Assembly (NCBI GenBank): GCA_016744575.1
Contig: JADGEC010000001.1
Location: 1 to 64,000, forward strand
Direction of reading: 5' to 3'
Source: Sulfurimonadaceae bacterium
GTDB lineage: Bacteria; Campylobacterota; Campylobacteria; Campylobacterales; Sulfurimonadaceae
Length of the DNA stretch: 64,000 nt
The translations under genes and the position numbers were made by a program. Below the pieces are notes generated by a model. It saw only the letters and a program-made list of their open reading frames with translations, was not told the origin of the DNA and did no database searches. Shown here in pieces: positions 25,654 to 35,216 of the stretch. Each line of letters starts with the position of its first letter. Position 1 is the first letter of the stretch.

Positions 25654-25667
25654 TCGTATTAATACGA
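25654..25667. promoter_or_regulatory. 14-bp perfect palindrome in the napD-porin gap
   Basis: TCGTATTAATACGA is a perfect palindrome about 200 bp upstream of the porin. It is a candidate operator. The rest of this gap (25458-25769) holds the porin leader hairpin, a possible nap terminator and no gene. Confidence 0.35.
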
Positions 25668-25720
25668 GTTATGATACTACTTTTCTTCTTAAATCTACGC
25701 TTAAACCTATAGAGTAGATG

Positions 25721-25745
25721 AAAAATGTGACCTTTTTTGTAACAC
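25721..25745 (-). terminator. Weak terminator after napD
   Basis: On the minus strand TGTTAC and GTCACA pair (one mismatch) across an A-rich loop and are followed by TTTTT. It lies about 25 bp after napD and may end the nap operon. Confidence 0.35.
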
Positions 25746-25769
25746 TCTCCACAGATTCAACCATAATGA

Positions 25770-26120
25770 CTAGAACCTTTTTTTCAGATCGCCGTGGTAT
25801 TGCATTTCGCTTACCTGAGCATTATCGTCATTCAACCACTCAGGTAAAGCTGTCCCGCCGATCTCGAGTTTATCACGCTCTTCATTGAGCTCATCTTCGC
25901 TGTAAGCAAAAGACATATCCGCCGCAACGACATGCGGCATCTCCTGTATTCTGGTCAGTTTTGCTATCTCTTCTTCTACACCCTTACCTTCTATTGTGAC
26001 GATAATACGACCTTTTTCATCATGGAAATGATAATCACAATAATCGGCCTCTTTGAGAGCCTCAAGGACCTCATCCAGGAATTTTGGGGTCGTCTGTACT
26101 ACAATACTTGATACATTCAT
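25770..26120 (-). CDS. napD: NapA maturation chaperone
   Basis: NapD binds the Tat signal peptide of NapA and guards its cofactor loading. The sequence MNVSSIVVQTTPKFLDEVLEAL followed by a small ferredoxin-like beta-alpha fold (RIIVTIEGK, PHVVAADMSFAYSED) is typical. At 116 residues it is a little longer than E. coli NapD because of a charged C-terminal tail. It is the last gene of the nap operon, as in Wolinella. Confidence 0.9.
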   Translation of the reverse strand: MNVSSIVVQTTPKFLDEVLEALKEADYCDYHFHDEKGRIIVTIEGKGVEEEIAKLTRIQEMPHVVAADMSFAYSEDELNEERDKLEIGGTALPEWLNDDNAQVSEMQYHGDLKKRF

Positions 26121-26150
26121 CTACTCTCCTCCTTATTAGTTTAGTTTAAT

Positions 26151-27107
26151 TTAGTTTAGTTTCCAAAATAGTATATCGTTCTCTTCAGCCGAGCTGAACA
26201 GCTCAGTCTCATTTAAAAAAGCAAATGCTGTCAACGTAGCATTGTGCCCTTTTAGCATTGACAGTTTACTTTTTGTCCTGGTGTTGAACACCTGGATGTC
26301 ATTTTCTACATTGGTAGCAAAGATACCTACCTTAGCTGAGGGACTCAAAGCTGCTGCATAAAGAAGGAACGTCCCAGCCACATAGTATGCTGAGCGAGTA
26401 GGAGAATAGACAGCACAGCGTCTATCCTGTCCCGCTGTGATGACTACTCCTTTCTTGAGATCGAGCTTATAGATGTTGTCGACATTTTGGCCACTAAGGA
26501 CTTTCTCGACTTTGCCATCAGCTACATCTAGGAGATAGACTTCACCGCTCTCATCCGCTGTCGCCACTTTAGTCCGGTCTTCGTTCAGTGCCATATCATT
26601 GAAGTGACTTGCACTCATCTGTACTTTATAGAGCTGTTTCGCACTGCTGATCTCATAGAGGATAAGTTCATTACTCATCAGTCCCAGTAAAATAGTGTCC
26701 TCGTTGATGAAACGTCCCTCTTTGATCGTCAACTTCATCTGCTTATTGATGATGTTCTTCAAGCCATTCTCATCATGGAGATAGACGTTGTTATAACCTA
26801 GTTCACCGGAAGTCACCATCAACACATGATCGTCCATGACATCTACAGAGTAGATCTTCGGGGCTGTCAGGTCACCCATGAAATCTTTTATCCCCGGAAG
26901 TCCAATACTCTTCTCTTTCTCTTTTTTCTCAATATCAAAGATATCGACATTACCCGCATCAGTAGCCGCATAGAGTCTCCCATCATCGATAAGTATGTCG
27001 TAGACCATACCTGATGCACGCAGCTTATAAAGGGGGCTAATATCATTTGCCTGAAGTCCTGTGAGGAATACACTTATAAGTAATATAGAAGCTATAATGT
27101 TTTTCAT
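26151..27107 (-). CDS. napL: Periplasmic WD40-like protein of the nap operon
   Basis: NapL is a nap accessory protein found in Campylobacterota. The signal peptide (MKNIIASILLISVFLTGLQA) is followed by a beta-propeller made of WD-type repeats (for example MALNEDRTKVATADESGEVYLLD and the final LFSSAEENDILFWKLN). Its role is not fixed; it is thought to support electron flow or maturation of Nap. The second of two start codons (ATG at 27107) is preferred; a GTG lies 3 bp upstream. It sits between napF and napD. Confidence 0.85.
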   Translation of the reverse strand: MKNIIASILLISVFLTGLQANDISPLYKLRASGMVYDILIDDGRLYAATDAGNVDIFDIEKKEKEKSIGLPGIKDFMGDLTAPKIYSVDVMDDHVLMVTSGELGYNNVYLHDENGLKNIINKQMKLTIKEGRFINEDTILLGLMSNELILYEISSAKQLYKVQMSASHFNDMALNEDRTKVATADESGEVYLLDVADGKVEKVLSGQNVDNIYKLDLKKGVVITAGQDRRCAVYSPTRSAYYVAGTFLLYAAALSPSAKVGIFATNVENDIQVFNTRTKSKLSMLKGHNATLTAFAFLNETELFSSAEENDILFWKLN

Positions 27108-27140
27108 CACTTTATCTTCTCCTTTGTCCGTCTAGATATC

Positions 27141-27620
27141 TCACGCCACTATCTCAATAGCGCCTGTTGGACATCTTCCTATACAAAACCCACAGGCTGT
27201 ACACTTCTCCGCACTGATCTCCGGCCGAAAAAGGCCCTCAAAGATGATGGCATCATCCAGACATGGCTCTTTACAGGAGAAACACATCACGTTCTCCCAG
27301 CTCATACACTTTGTAGCATTGATCTTTACCTTGGCTTCAATAAAGATCGTCTTATCATTTAGCACACCTGGTTCACAGGCTTCAAGACAAGCTTCACAAT
27401 CTGTACATCCACTTGAGGAAAAATCTAGATATGGAGTCTTATCATCGCCAAACTTGATGATCTCTTCTTCGCACATAGTGCCACACATTCCAGAACACTG
27501 GGGACACTCTGTGCCAAAAAGAGTGCTCTCTTTGGCATAAGGAGGCCGAATGACGATCTCCTTATTGGTCACTTTGGCGCCAATGGCACCAAAAAAACCG
27601 CGACGGCTGAGTTCACTCAA
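27141..27620 (-). CDS. napF: Ferredoxin-type maturation protein of periplasmic nitrate reductase
   Basis: NapF is a cytoplasmic iron-sulfur protein thought to help load clusters into NapA. The 159 residues carry several cysteine clusters: CPQCSGMCGTMC, CTDCEACLEACEPG, CMSWENVMCFSCKEPC and CTACGFCIGRCPTG. The N-terminal SRRGFFGAIG looks Tat-like, a known oddity of NapF. It follows napB by zero bases. Confidence 0.9.
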   Translation of the reverse strand: MSELSRRGFFGAIGAKVTNKEIVIRPPYAKESTLFGTECPQCSGMCGTMCEEEIIKFGDDKTPYLDFSSSGCTDCEACLEACEPGVLNDKTIFIEAKVKINATKCMSWENVMCFSCKEPCLDDAIIFEGLFRPEISAEKCTACGFCIGRCPTGAIEIVA

Positions 27621-28286
27621 TTACTCGACGCCTGCGTTCAGAGTCTCTAGCATGCTAGAACCCTTTTTCATCTTTTCGCTCTGAAAGTCAGGGCGGAAAG
27701 TGTTTTCGACTATCAGGTCACCAGTAGATTGTGGCGCATGACATTGTGAACAGTTAAAACGTGCCTTGTTCATATGATCAAGACTTGTTGCGACTGTTAA
27801 GAAATCACTTGTATTGTCTACCCCTTTACCCTCTTTCGTGATCTTACCATCAGCAGCGATCGCTGTAGCAGGACGGAAATCAGTAAAGTGTGATTTAGGC
27901 ATCGGTGTCGCGTTCATAGACGGTGCGACTTCCGGTGCATGACATCCGACACACGAGTTATTATTTGTTGTGATAGGCAACATGCCTTCCACATCGTGTG
28001 GGATCATTGGTGGTGCATTGTCAAATGCCCGCTCGATAGTCACACCAGAGCCAGCTGCTGTAGTAGCATATTTTGTCTCATCACCAGTCGTCGTATTTTC
28101 TGAATATAGGTCTGTCTTACGCAGGCCTAGTGACTCTTCCGTTATTGTCGGTGCAGCTACCGCTACAGCTGAAGCAGCAACCTGTTTTACTGGTTCAACT
28201 GCTTTTTCAACTGTTGCGTCAGCTTGACTACATCCTGTGATCAACAAGGCTGCAGTCAGTGTACCTAACATTAGTCTCATCTTCAT
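27621..28286 (-). CDS. napB: Diheme cytochrome c subunit of nitrate reductase, lipoprotein form
   Basis: NapB passes electrons to NapA and carries two c-type haems. The two haem motifs are visible: CVGCH in NNNSCVGCHAPEV and CSQCH in RFNCSQCHAPQ. The N-terminus is unusual: LLITGC at residues 14-19 is a lipobox, so this NapB is predicted to be a lipoprotein rather than soluble, followed by a long Ala/Val-rich linker (about 20-50). Its ATG overlaps the napH stop (ATGA). An AAGGAG site precedes it. Confidence 0.92.
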   Translation of the reverse strand: MKMRLMLGTLTAALLITGCSQADATVEKAVEPVKQVAASAVAVAAPTITEESLGLRKTDLYSENTTTGDETKYATTAAGSGVTIERAFDNAPPMIPHDVEGMLPITTNNNSCVGCHAPEVAPSMNATPMPKSHFTDFRPATAIAADGKITKEGKGVDNTSDFLTVATSLDHMNKARFNCSQCHAPQSTGDLIVENTFRPDFQSEKMKKGSSMLETLNAGVE

Positions 28287-29110
28287 GCCTTCTCCTTTGT
28301 TTGTTCTATTGTTTGTTCTAATTGACTTCTTATTGAAAAGTCCAATGCATCATCATCACACACTTCAATACAGCGTGCACAGTTCGTACATGCTCCCATC
28401 AATACACTTCCGCTGTTCTTCCCTATCATGAACAGCACCTCTTTTTCCGGACAGACCTCTTTACACTTCATACATAATGTACAAGCTTCGGCGTCATGTT
28501 TTACCCGAAACAGGGAGAACTTGCCCAGTATGGAGTAAAAACCGCCAAGCGGACATACATAACCACACCATGCGTTCTCATGCACAAAAAGATCGAATAA
28601 AAAGATGATGACTAAAGCGCCTATACCAAAGCCCATACCAAATACGAGACCACGATGTGCCATCGCGATAGGACTAATGATCTCAAATGCCGCTAACCCC
28701 ATCGCTGTGGAAAGTAGCAAAGCCATAGCCATGACCCAGTAACGTACATTACGGCTCATATAGACCCGTTTTTGCACATCTGAGATGCCTAATCTTCTTC
28801 GTAACCAGTTTGCCAAGTCTGTGACCATATTGATCGGGCAGACCCAGCTACAAAAGGCACGACCGCCTATGACTGCATAGAACAGAGCAATGATCAGCGC
28901 ACCGACTATCACATCTGTCGCCAACACAGCACCTGCGAACAGCATCTGCAGAAGAGCGAACGGATCTGCCAGAGGCACGGTCTCAAAGAGCGACGAAGCA
29001 CTCAAGTTCCCCTGCAATATCTTCCACCCGTAAGCATTTGCACCAAAATAGAGTACCAAGATACCTATCTGGGTGAATCGACGCATCAATAGATAACGGA
29101 TCTTTCTCAT
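28283..29110 (-). CDS. napH: Quinol dehydrogenase membrane subunit of Nap
   Basis: NapH is a polytopic membrane protein that, with NapG, takes electrons from menaquinol. Four or more membrane helices are visible (ILVLYFGANAYGWKI, VIVGALIIALFYAVI, VMAMALLLSTAMGLAAF, GIGALVIIFLFDLFV). The C-terminal cytoplasmic part has two [4Fe-4S] motifs, CTLCMKCKEVCP and CTNCARCIEVC. Cysteine motifs CSWVCP and CGYVCPLGG on loops are also typical of NapH. The start overlaps the napG stop (TGATG). Confidence 0.95.
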   Translation of the reverse strand: MRKIRYLLMRRFTQIGILVLYFGANAYGWKILQGNLSASSLFETVPLADPFALLQMLFAGAVLATDVIVGALIIALFYAVIGGRAFCSWVCPINMVTDLANWLRRRLGISDVQKRVYMSRNVRYWVMAMALLLSTAMGLAAFEIISPIAMAHRGLVFGMGFGIGALVIIFLFDLFVHENAWCGYVCPLGGFYSILGKFSLFRVKHDAEACTLCMKCKEVCPEKEVLFMIGKNSGSVLMGACTNCARCIEVCDDDALDFSIRSQLEQTIEQTKEKA

Positions 29111-29910
29111 CAGTAGAGGTCCCCCGTATCATTGAGTGAGTCGACAGCACTTCTATTGCTACGCTCAGTCACTGTCGTCCCGCCTTTGGCATCTTTCAAT
29201 CTACTCTCATCCGCTTTATCCCAGCCTTTGATGTAGTGGTCACCCACTTCACCCAGGGCTACTTCGTTCGGCAACACATATATTGCCGGTTTCTTAGTAA
29301 CACAGGCGCGTTCACAAAGACCGCAACCTGTACAGGCATCAGCATGGACAATAGGTTTCAAGAAAGCATGCTTTCCGGTACGTTCGTTCTTATCGTACTG
29401 TAGTGTTATCGCCTCGTCCATCAATGGACAGGCACGATAACATGCATCACACTGGATCCCCCAAAACGCAATACAGGATTCGACATCGACTACTGCCAGT
29501 CCCATATCTATCTTGGTGATATCCCAGGTCAACTCATCCTCTACTTCTGTAGTGACACTATCTTGTACCAAGGCACCAGTAGGACATACCGGTACACAAG
29601 GGATATCATCACACATATAGCAAGGAATGTCCCGTGGTACAAAAAACGGTGTACCAATAGGATTATTATCACCAGGTTGTGCAAGCATCAATGTGTCGTA
29701 AGGACAGGCCTCGACACATAAACCACATTTAATACAGGTCTTCAAAAAGTCTGGCTCATCCAGCGCACCCGGAGGGCGTAAGATCAACGGTGCCGCTTTT
29801 ACCTCATCCACATAGGCACTCCATACCAGAGCACCCATCGCACTAAGACCAACGCCTCGTGCCATGGATAAGATAAACTTTCTGCGGTCGTTAGGCAGCT
29901 CTTTTCTCAT
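29110..29910 (-). CDS. napG: Periplasmic ferredoxin subunit of Nap quinol dehydrogenase
   Basis: NapG carries electrons from NapH to NapB. It has a Tat-type signal peptide (DRRKFILSMARGVGLSAMG) and four [4Fe-4S] clusters: CIKCGLCVEACPYD, CYMCDDIPCVPVCP, CIAFWGIQCDACYRACP and CTGCGLCERACV. Length 266 is normal. It lies 26 bp after napA. Confidence 0.95.
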   Translation of the reverse strand: MRKELPNDRRKFILSMARGVGLSAMGALVWSAYVDEVKAAPLILRPPGALDEPDFLKTCIKCGLCVEACPYDTLMLAQPGDNNPIGTPFFVPRDIPCYMCDDIPCVPVCPTGALVQDSVTTEVEDELTWDITKIDMGLAVVDVESCIAFWGIQCDACYRACPLMDEAITLQYDKNERTGKHAFLKPIVHADACTGCGLCERACVTKKPAIYVLPNEVALGEVGDHYIKGWDKADESRLKDAKGGTTVTERSNRSAVDSLNDTGDLY

Positions 29911-29936
29911 CTCTTTTTCTACTTTCTATATCGTTA

Positions 29937-32750
29937 CTAAGCTTTTGTGACTTTGACGGCACACTTTTTAAAGTCAGTCTGTTTAGACTGTGGACATGTA
30001 GCATCCAGGCAGACTTTATTGATAAAGACTTTCTCATCGAACCATGGTACGAATACCAGGCCTTGAGGTGGTCTATTACGTCCACGTGTCTCAACACGTG
30101 CTTTGACCTGACCACGACGGGAATCGACCCATGCCAGATCACCACGTTTAAGGCCAAGGCCTTTAGCGTCAGCTGGATGCATATAACAGAGCGCTTCTGG
30201 AACCGCACGATACAGCTCAGGTACACGCATAGTCATCGTACCAGAGTGCCAGTGCTCAAGCACACGACCGGTTGATAACCATAGTGGATAAGCAGTATCC
30301 GGCATCTCTGGAGGATCCATGTACGGACGAGCAAATATCTTCGCTTTGTTTGCCAGACTCTTCTTAGCAGGGTCTTTGACACCCAAAAGATCACCTTGAG
30401 GCAGTGCTTTAGCTAACTTACCATAGAAGGCATGAGAGTTATTTGTACCAGCGTCTTTATTCGCTTTTGCCGCATACGGATCGTATTTGACATTGAAACG
30501 CCACTGTGTCTCTTTACCATCGACGACTGGCCACTTAAGTCCACGGACTTTGTGATAGACATCAAATGGTGCAAGGTCGTGTGCATGGCCTCTACCGAAG
30601 TCTGCATACTCTTCAAAGAGGTACTTATGGAGAAAGAAACCATAACCTTTAAAGACCTTACCATCAGAACCAACGACATTTCTACTATCACCAAGACACT
30701 CAGAGTTGTCATAACCGGCTTGGATCTCATCATTAGCATCAAGCTTGTAAGATTTAGCACGATCATTAGCAAAGAGGATCTCGAACATAGTCGTATCTTC
30801 GTTATAACCCATCTCTTTAGCTTTTGCCATGACATCAGGAAGCTTCTTGTTACCACGTAGTGGCTGCTCACCCCAGACATCTTTGACTGTGAAACGCTTA
30901 GAGAGTTCGACCCACTGCCATGTATCAGACATAGAATCACCGACTGGTAGTACTTGCTGACGCCAGTGCTGTGTACGACGCTCTGCATTACCGTATGCGC
31001 CCCACTTCTCATAGATCATCGCACTTGGCAGGATAAGGTCAGAGACTTTAGCCGAGATACCTGGATAACCATCAGATGTGACGATGAAGTTATCCATCTC
31101 ACGAGCTGCTTTGATCCAGTGGCTTGCTGATGCAGTATCCTGATAAGGATTACATACATTGACCCATGCGAACTTCACGACACCATCTTCAATATCACGA
31201 TGGATCTTCATGATGTGCTGGTTACCAACAGGGTTCAGCGTACCATCTGGGATCTTCCATGCTTTCTCAGTGATCGCACGGTGTTTAGGGTTCTTGACCA
31301 TCATGTCTGCAGGCAGACGGTGACAGAAAGTACCGACTTCACGAGCTGTACCACAAGCTGAAGGCTGACCAGTCAGTGAAAATGCACCTGAACCTGGACG
31401 AGCTTGCTTGTTCAACAGGAAGTGAACATTATAAGCGAGTGTGTTGACCCAAGTACCACGTGTATGTTGATTCATACCCATAGTCCAGAATGAGACGACT
31501 TTTCTCCCTTTTTCGATGTAAAGATCAGCAAGTGTCTGCAGTTTCGCTTTGAAACTCTCAATACTCTCGTTAGGGTCACCTTTGGAGATCTCTGCAACAT
31601 AATCAAGTGTATAAGGCTCAAGGAACTTCTTATACTCTTCAAATGAGACTTCCCAGTGTGCAAGACTGCCAGGGTTGTTCTCCATGACATCTCCAGCTTT
31701 ATACCCATAAGGTTTAAGTGCCGGAGCCTCTTTCTCAGAGACTACTTTTTTCATCTCTTTGTCGATGATCTCCATCTCTAAAGCAGTATATTTACCATCT
31801 TTAAGAGATTTCTCACCGGCTCTTCTCAGACCATAACCGATATTTACCGGAGAGGCAGCGAAGATAATATGCTTTTTGACAAAATCCCAGTCAATTGATT
31901 CAGGGTTGTTATAGACGATCTCTTTTGCGATGTAGTTCCACAATGCGAGGTCGGTATTTGGTGAGAAGATGATCTCAATATCGGCAAGGTCAGATGTACG
32001 ATGACGATAAGTAGACATGTTGATCACTTTGACGCGATCTGGATCTGTCAGTTTTCTATCAGTGACACGTGACCAGAGAATAGGGTGCATCTCTGCCATG
32101 TTCGAACCCCATGATACGATCGTATCAGTCAGCTCGATATCGTCATAACAGCCTGATGGCTCATCAATACCGAATGTCTGGTAGAAACCGACGACTGCTG
32201 ATGCCATACAGTGACGAGCATTTGGATCGATCGCATTAGATCGGAATCCCGCTTTCATCATCTTCTGTGCAGCGTAACCTTCCATGACAGTATACTGTCC
32301 TGAAGCGAATACACCGACACCTTCTGGTCCGCTTGCTTTAAGCGCTTTTTTGATGTTGACTTCCATCTCATCAAAAGCACGTTCCCAGCTTACTGGAGCA
32401 AATTTACCTTTTTTATCGAACTCGCCCTTGCTGTTCATTCTCAGCAATGGCTGAGTCAGACGGTCAGCTCCATACATGATCTTCGCGTTGAAGTATCCCT
32501 TGATACAGTTCAGACCACGATTAACAGGAGCAGCAGGGTCACCTTTGACCGCAACGATACGTTCATCTTTCGTTGCGAGCATGATCCCACATCCCGTTCC
32601 ACAGAAACGACATGCCGCCTTATCCCAACGCCAGTCCGACTGTGCCGCATCCGCCTTGGCTTGCGCCTCGGTCGGAATGCTCATCCCAATCGCGCTAGCC
32701 GCCGACGCAGCTGCAGCCGATTTTAGAAAATCCCTTCGTTCCATTGCCAT
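29937..32750 (-). CDS. napA: Periplasmic nitrate reductase, catalytic subunit
   Basis: NapA reduces nitrate to nitrite in the periplasm with a bis-MGD molybdenum cofactor and one [4Fe-4S] cluster. The Tat signal is [17 protein letters not shown]. The cluster cysteines start at [10 protein letters not shown] (C47, C50, C54 by the chosen start). The likely Mo ligand cysteine is in [13 protein letters not shown]. The start at 32750 is fixed by AAGGAGG located close upstream; an in-frame ATG 30 bp earlier lacks a site. At 937 residues it matches the long NapA of Campylobacterota. It heads a napAGHBFLD operon controlled by the promoter at 32807-32849. Confidence 0.97.
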   Translation of the reverse strand: MAMERRDFLKSAAAASAASAIGMSIPTEAQAKADAAQSDWRWDKAACRFCGTGCGIMLATKDERIVAVKGDPAAPVNRGLNCIKGYFNAKIMYGADRLTQPLLRMNSKGEFDKKGKFAPVSWERAFDEMEVNIKKALKASGPEGVGVFASGQYTVMEGYAAQKMMKAGFRSNAIDPNARHCMASAVVGFYQTFGIDEPSGCYDDIELTDTIVSWGSNMAEMHPILWSRVTDRKLTDPDRVKVINMSTYRHRTSDLADIEIIFSPNTDLALWNYIAKEIVYNNPESIDWDFVKKHIIFAASPVNIGYGLRRAGEKSLKDGKYTALEMEIIDKEMKKVVSEKEAPALKPYGYKAGDVMENNPGSLAHWEVSFEEYKKFLEPYTLDYVAEISKGDPNESIESFKAKLQTLADLYIEKGRKVVSFWTMGMNQHTRGTWVNTLAYNVHFLLNKQARPGSGAFSLTGQPSACGTAREVGTFCHRLPADMMVKNPKHRAITEKAWKIPDGTLNPVGNQHIMKIHRDIEDGVVKFAWVNVCNPYQDTASASHWIKAAREMDNFIVTSDGYPGISAKVSDLILPSAMIYEKWGAYGNAERRTQHWRQQVLPVGDSMSDTWQWVELSKRFTVKDVWGEQPLRGNKKLPDVMAKAKEMGYNEDTTMFEILFANDRAKSYKLDANDEIQAGYDNSECLGDSRNVVGSDGKVFKGYGFFLHKYLFEEYADFGRGHAHDLAPFDVYHKVRGLKWPVVDGKETQWRFNVKYDPYAAKANKDAGTNNSHAFYGKLAKALPQGDLLGVKDPAKKSLANKAKIFARPYMDPPEMPDTAYPLWLSTGRVLEHWHSGTMTMRVPELYRAVPEALCYMHPADAKGLGLKRGDLAWVDSRRGQVKARVETRGRNRPPQGLVFVPWFDEKVFINKVCLDATCPQSKQTDFKKCAVKVTKA

Positions 32751-32806
32751 AACAACCTCCTTAAAACAAACTAAATTCATTTAGTTATGCATAGCAATAC
32801 AGATTG

Positions 32807-32812
32807 ATTATA
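32807..32812 (-). promoter_or_regulatory. Predicted -10 element of the nap operon
   Basis: TATAAT on the minus strand lies about 57 bp upstream of the napA ATG. The expected start of transcription, near 32800, falls about 42 bp from the centre of the FNR-type box, which is class II activator spacing. Confidence 0.65.
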
Positions 32813-32835
32813 TCCATCAGGCAGAAGAAAAACTC

Positions 32836-32849
32836 TTGATATGGGTCAA
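32836..32849 (-). promoter_or_regulatory. FNR/CRP-type operator of the nap operon
   Basis: TTGAC-N4-ATCAA on the minus strand (TTGAT-N4-GTCAA on the plus strand) matches the FNR consensus TTGAT-N4-ATCAA at 9 of 10 positions. Its centre lies at about -42 relative to the predicted start of transcription. It suggests induction of nap by low oxygen through an FNR/CRP-family regulator. Confidence 0.65.
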
Positions 32850-32967
32850 GTTCAGACAATGCGTAAATTTTTGTTTCGTTATTATACAAATTGGGGAAGA
32901 TTCTATATAAAAAGCCGTCAGAACAAAAGATATATTCAAGATAAATATTGAAGGGTAGATGTCAAGA

Positions 32968-32986
32968 AGTCTCTCAAAGAGAGACT
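32968..32986 (-). terminator. Terminator after petC
   Basis: AGTCTCTC and GAGAGACT form a perfect 8-bp stem with a 3-nt loop, 51 bp past the petC stop codon, followed by TTCTT on the minus strand. A second small hairpin (TCAGC/GCTGA with a TTCGT loop) lies at about 33001-33015. Together they separate the pet and nap operons. Confidence 0.6.
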
Positions 32987-33037
32987 CTTAAAAGTGAGAT
33001 CAGCACGAAGCTGACTTTGAAGTAGAAGTACCTCTTT

Positions 33038-33979
33038 TTAGTGAAGGTCTTTCCAGATCTCACGTTTCCAGAGATAAGCGAAGACAGTGAAGACGAGCAT
33101 GAAGATCATGACGTACATACCGATTCTTTCGCGATCGTCACGTAAAGTATCTGCAGAGTCCGCAAGATACTCGATGACTTTCTCAGCTGATTCAGCGTTC
33201 ACACCTACACGAGGCATTGCTGTACCTTCCATATGAGACTGCGGGTCTTCGATAAATGTCTCAAGGAAATGGACATTACGAGAACGGTAGTACATGGAAA
33301 GATCCGGAGGAAGTTTACCCATGTACTTAGTCAGGTGCTCCTGGTACTCAAGCACATTAGCATCAAAGCGATATTCATCTTTTTTGAACTTGAACATAGG
33401 TTTCTCACCCATCTGTGTCCAACGCTCATATCTGACTGAGTGACAACGACCACAAGCGTTCTCAAAAGCGACCGCCGGAGTGACATCTTCTGCTTTAGGT
33501 GCGATAGACTTCAGGTAAGCGACCATATCTGCCACTTCCTGATCCATATCACCGCCAGCTCCGTAGAACTGCGTCATAGGATGCATCTTACCGGAATCAG
33601 GGTCAAATTTGTGAGAGACCTTTAAAGCACTTGCCGGATCTTTGATAAGTGCCGCAAGGAACTTATCGTCATAGATCGCACCGACTACACTTAGATCAGG
33701 TGGGTTCACACCATAAGAGGACGCAGCCGTGACTGGGTCCATACTAGCCGAAATACCAGCTACCTCAAGAGAGTGACAACCTGTACAGGCACCTGCACCC
33801 ATGACAAGCTCTTTACCATTAGCTACATCACCTGTCTTCTCCAATGCAGGAAGATCTGCATAGGTGAAGTGGTTACTGTCTACATGCTTATGAAGCACGG
33901 AGTGAGCCAGAGGCTCGACTAACCAGTATGTGACCAGTGAAAAGAAAACGACTACTGCCAGGATCTTAAATTCTTTCAT
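33038..33979 (-). CDS. petC: Diheme cytochrome c1 subunit of the bc1 complex
   Basis: PetC carries electrons from the Rieske protein to downstream cytochromes. It has two c-type haem motifs, CTGCH in GAGACTGCHSLEV and CGRCH in NACGRCHSVRY, which is the diheme form found in this phylum. There is an N-terminal membrane helix (about 6-23) and a C-terminal one (IGMYVMIFMLVFTVFAYLW), consistent with anchoring at both ends. It lies 9 bp after petB. Confidence 0.93.
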   Translation of the reverse strand: MKEFKILAVVVFFSLVTYWLVEPLAHSVLHKHVDSNHFTYADLPALEKTGDVANGKELVMGAGACTGCHSLEVAGISASMDPVTAASSYGVNPPDLSVVGAIYDDKFLAALIKDPASALKVSHKFDPDSGKMHPMTQFYGAGGDMDQEVADMVAYLKSIAPKAEDVTPAVAFENACGRCHSVRYERWTQMGEKPMFKFKKDEYRFDANVLEYQEHLTKYMGKLPPDLSMYYRSRNVHFLETFIEDPQSHMEGTAMPRVGVNAESAEKVIEYLADSADTLRDDRERIGMYVMIFMLVFTVFAYLWKREIWKDLH

Positions 33980-33988
33980 CTTATCTCC

Positions 33989-35203
33989 TTACACTTTTTT
34001 TTCAAACATAGTTATGATCGGCAGTGCTATCCATAACAAGATGAAGGCAACAGCTGCTACCAGACCAATAGTACTGTAGATGCCTTCTGGCGGTAGTTTA
34101 CCCATCGCTGTCAGTGCGATCATATCGATCAGCATCAACCAGAACCAGATAAAGAAGAGACCACGGCGTCTTGCAGGGACTGCGTTCGGGCTTCTATCGA
34201 GGAATGGAAGCAGTACGAAGATCACTTGTGCAAAAGCAAAGGCTATCAGACCGATATCTTTAGAGAATGGACGCAAGATCTCATAACTCCAGAGGAAATA
34301 CCACTCAGGGTAGATGTGTGCTGGTGTCTTAAGACCATCAGCCGGGTCAAAGTTTACCGGGTCCATAGCGAAACCATAGTTCCAGAACACCAAATAAAAG
34401 AAGAAGACCAGATAGACTGCTACGACGAACATATCTTTACTCAGGAAGTCGTTTGCGAATGCGATGACTTTTGAGCTCTTCTTGTCGCCAGCTTTATACT
34501 TCTCAGCTTCGACATCGAAATCGAACTCTTCACCATCTTGGTTGTTTACGTGTGGAATACGTAATGCGCCAAAGTGTACACCGATCAGTGCCAAGATAGC
34601 AAGAGGTATCAACAGTACATGCAGCATAAAGAAACGAGTCAAGAATGCCTGTGCAGGAACATAGTCACCACGGATCCATTCTACAACACCGTTAAGCTCA
34701 AGTGAACCAGCACTAAATAGGTTGGTGATGACCATACCTGCCCAGTAACTCATCTGTCCCCAAGGAAGCATATAACCACTGAACGCTTCAGCAGAGAACG
34801 CTACGAACAGAAGCATTCCTGAGATCCAGATGATCTCACGCCCTTTTTTATATGAACCGTAATAGATACCCGTGAACATATGGATGTAGATAATAAGGAA
34901 TACGACCGATGCTGCAACTGCATGGACATGACGCCATAACCATCCAAAGCCTACTTCACGCATGATAGTGTAGTTGACACTGTCAAATGCCGTATCTACA
35001 TTTGGCTGATAATACATCAACAAGAAGATACCTGATACCAACAAGATACCGAAAGTGATCGCCAGGACCATTCCCATCGCCCACAAGAAGTTGATGTTCT
35101 TAGGGATCCAATACTCAGTCTGCAACACACGCTGGAGCGTGTTGACAGCTAAACGCTGGTCTAACCATTCGTTCAGACTATTTGCTTTTTCAAAATGTGC
35201 CAT
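33989..35203 (-). CDS. petB: Cytochrome b subunit of the bc1 complex
   Basis: PetB is the quinol-oxidising membrane core. The protein has eight or so hydrophobic helices; the haem-ligand histidines fall in WRHVHAVAASVVFLIIYIHMF and in the helix FFMLHVLLIPLAILALIGVHF. The Qo-site motif appears as PEWYFLWSYEILRPF. Length 404 is that of a full-length (unsplit) cytochrome b. AAGGAGCGGAGA precedes the ATG. Confidence 0.96.
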   Translation of the reverse strand: MAHFEKANSLNEWLDQRLAVNTLQRVLQTEYWIPKNINFLWAMGMVLAITFGILLVSGIFLLMYYQPNVDTAFDSVNYTIMREVGFGWLWRHVHAVAASVVFLIIYIHMFTGIYYGSYKKGREIIWISGMLLFVAFSAEAFSGYMLPWGQMSYWAGMVITNLFSAGSLELNGVVEWIRGDYVPAQAFLTRFFMLHVLLIPLAILALIGVHFGALRIPHVNNQDGEEFDFDVEAEKYKAGDKKSSKVIAFANDFLSKDMFVVAVYLVFFFYLVFWNYGFAMDPVNFDPADGLKTPAHIYPEWYFLWSYEILRPFSKDIGLIAFAFAQVIFVLLPFLDRSPNAVPARRRGLFFIWFWLMLIDMIALTAMGKLPPEGIYSTIGLVAAVAFILLWIALPIITMFEKKV

Positions 35204-35216
35204 TCTCCGCTCCTTT

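Noticed and set aside
30413..31012. Long open frame in another reading frame of napA
   Set aside because: It lies wholly inside napA, has low-complexity Ser/Met/Val-rich content and no ribosome site.
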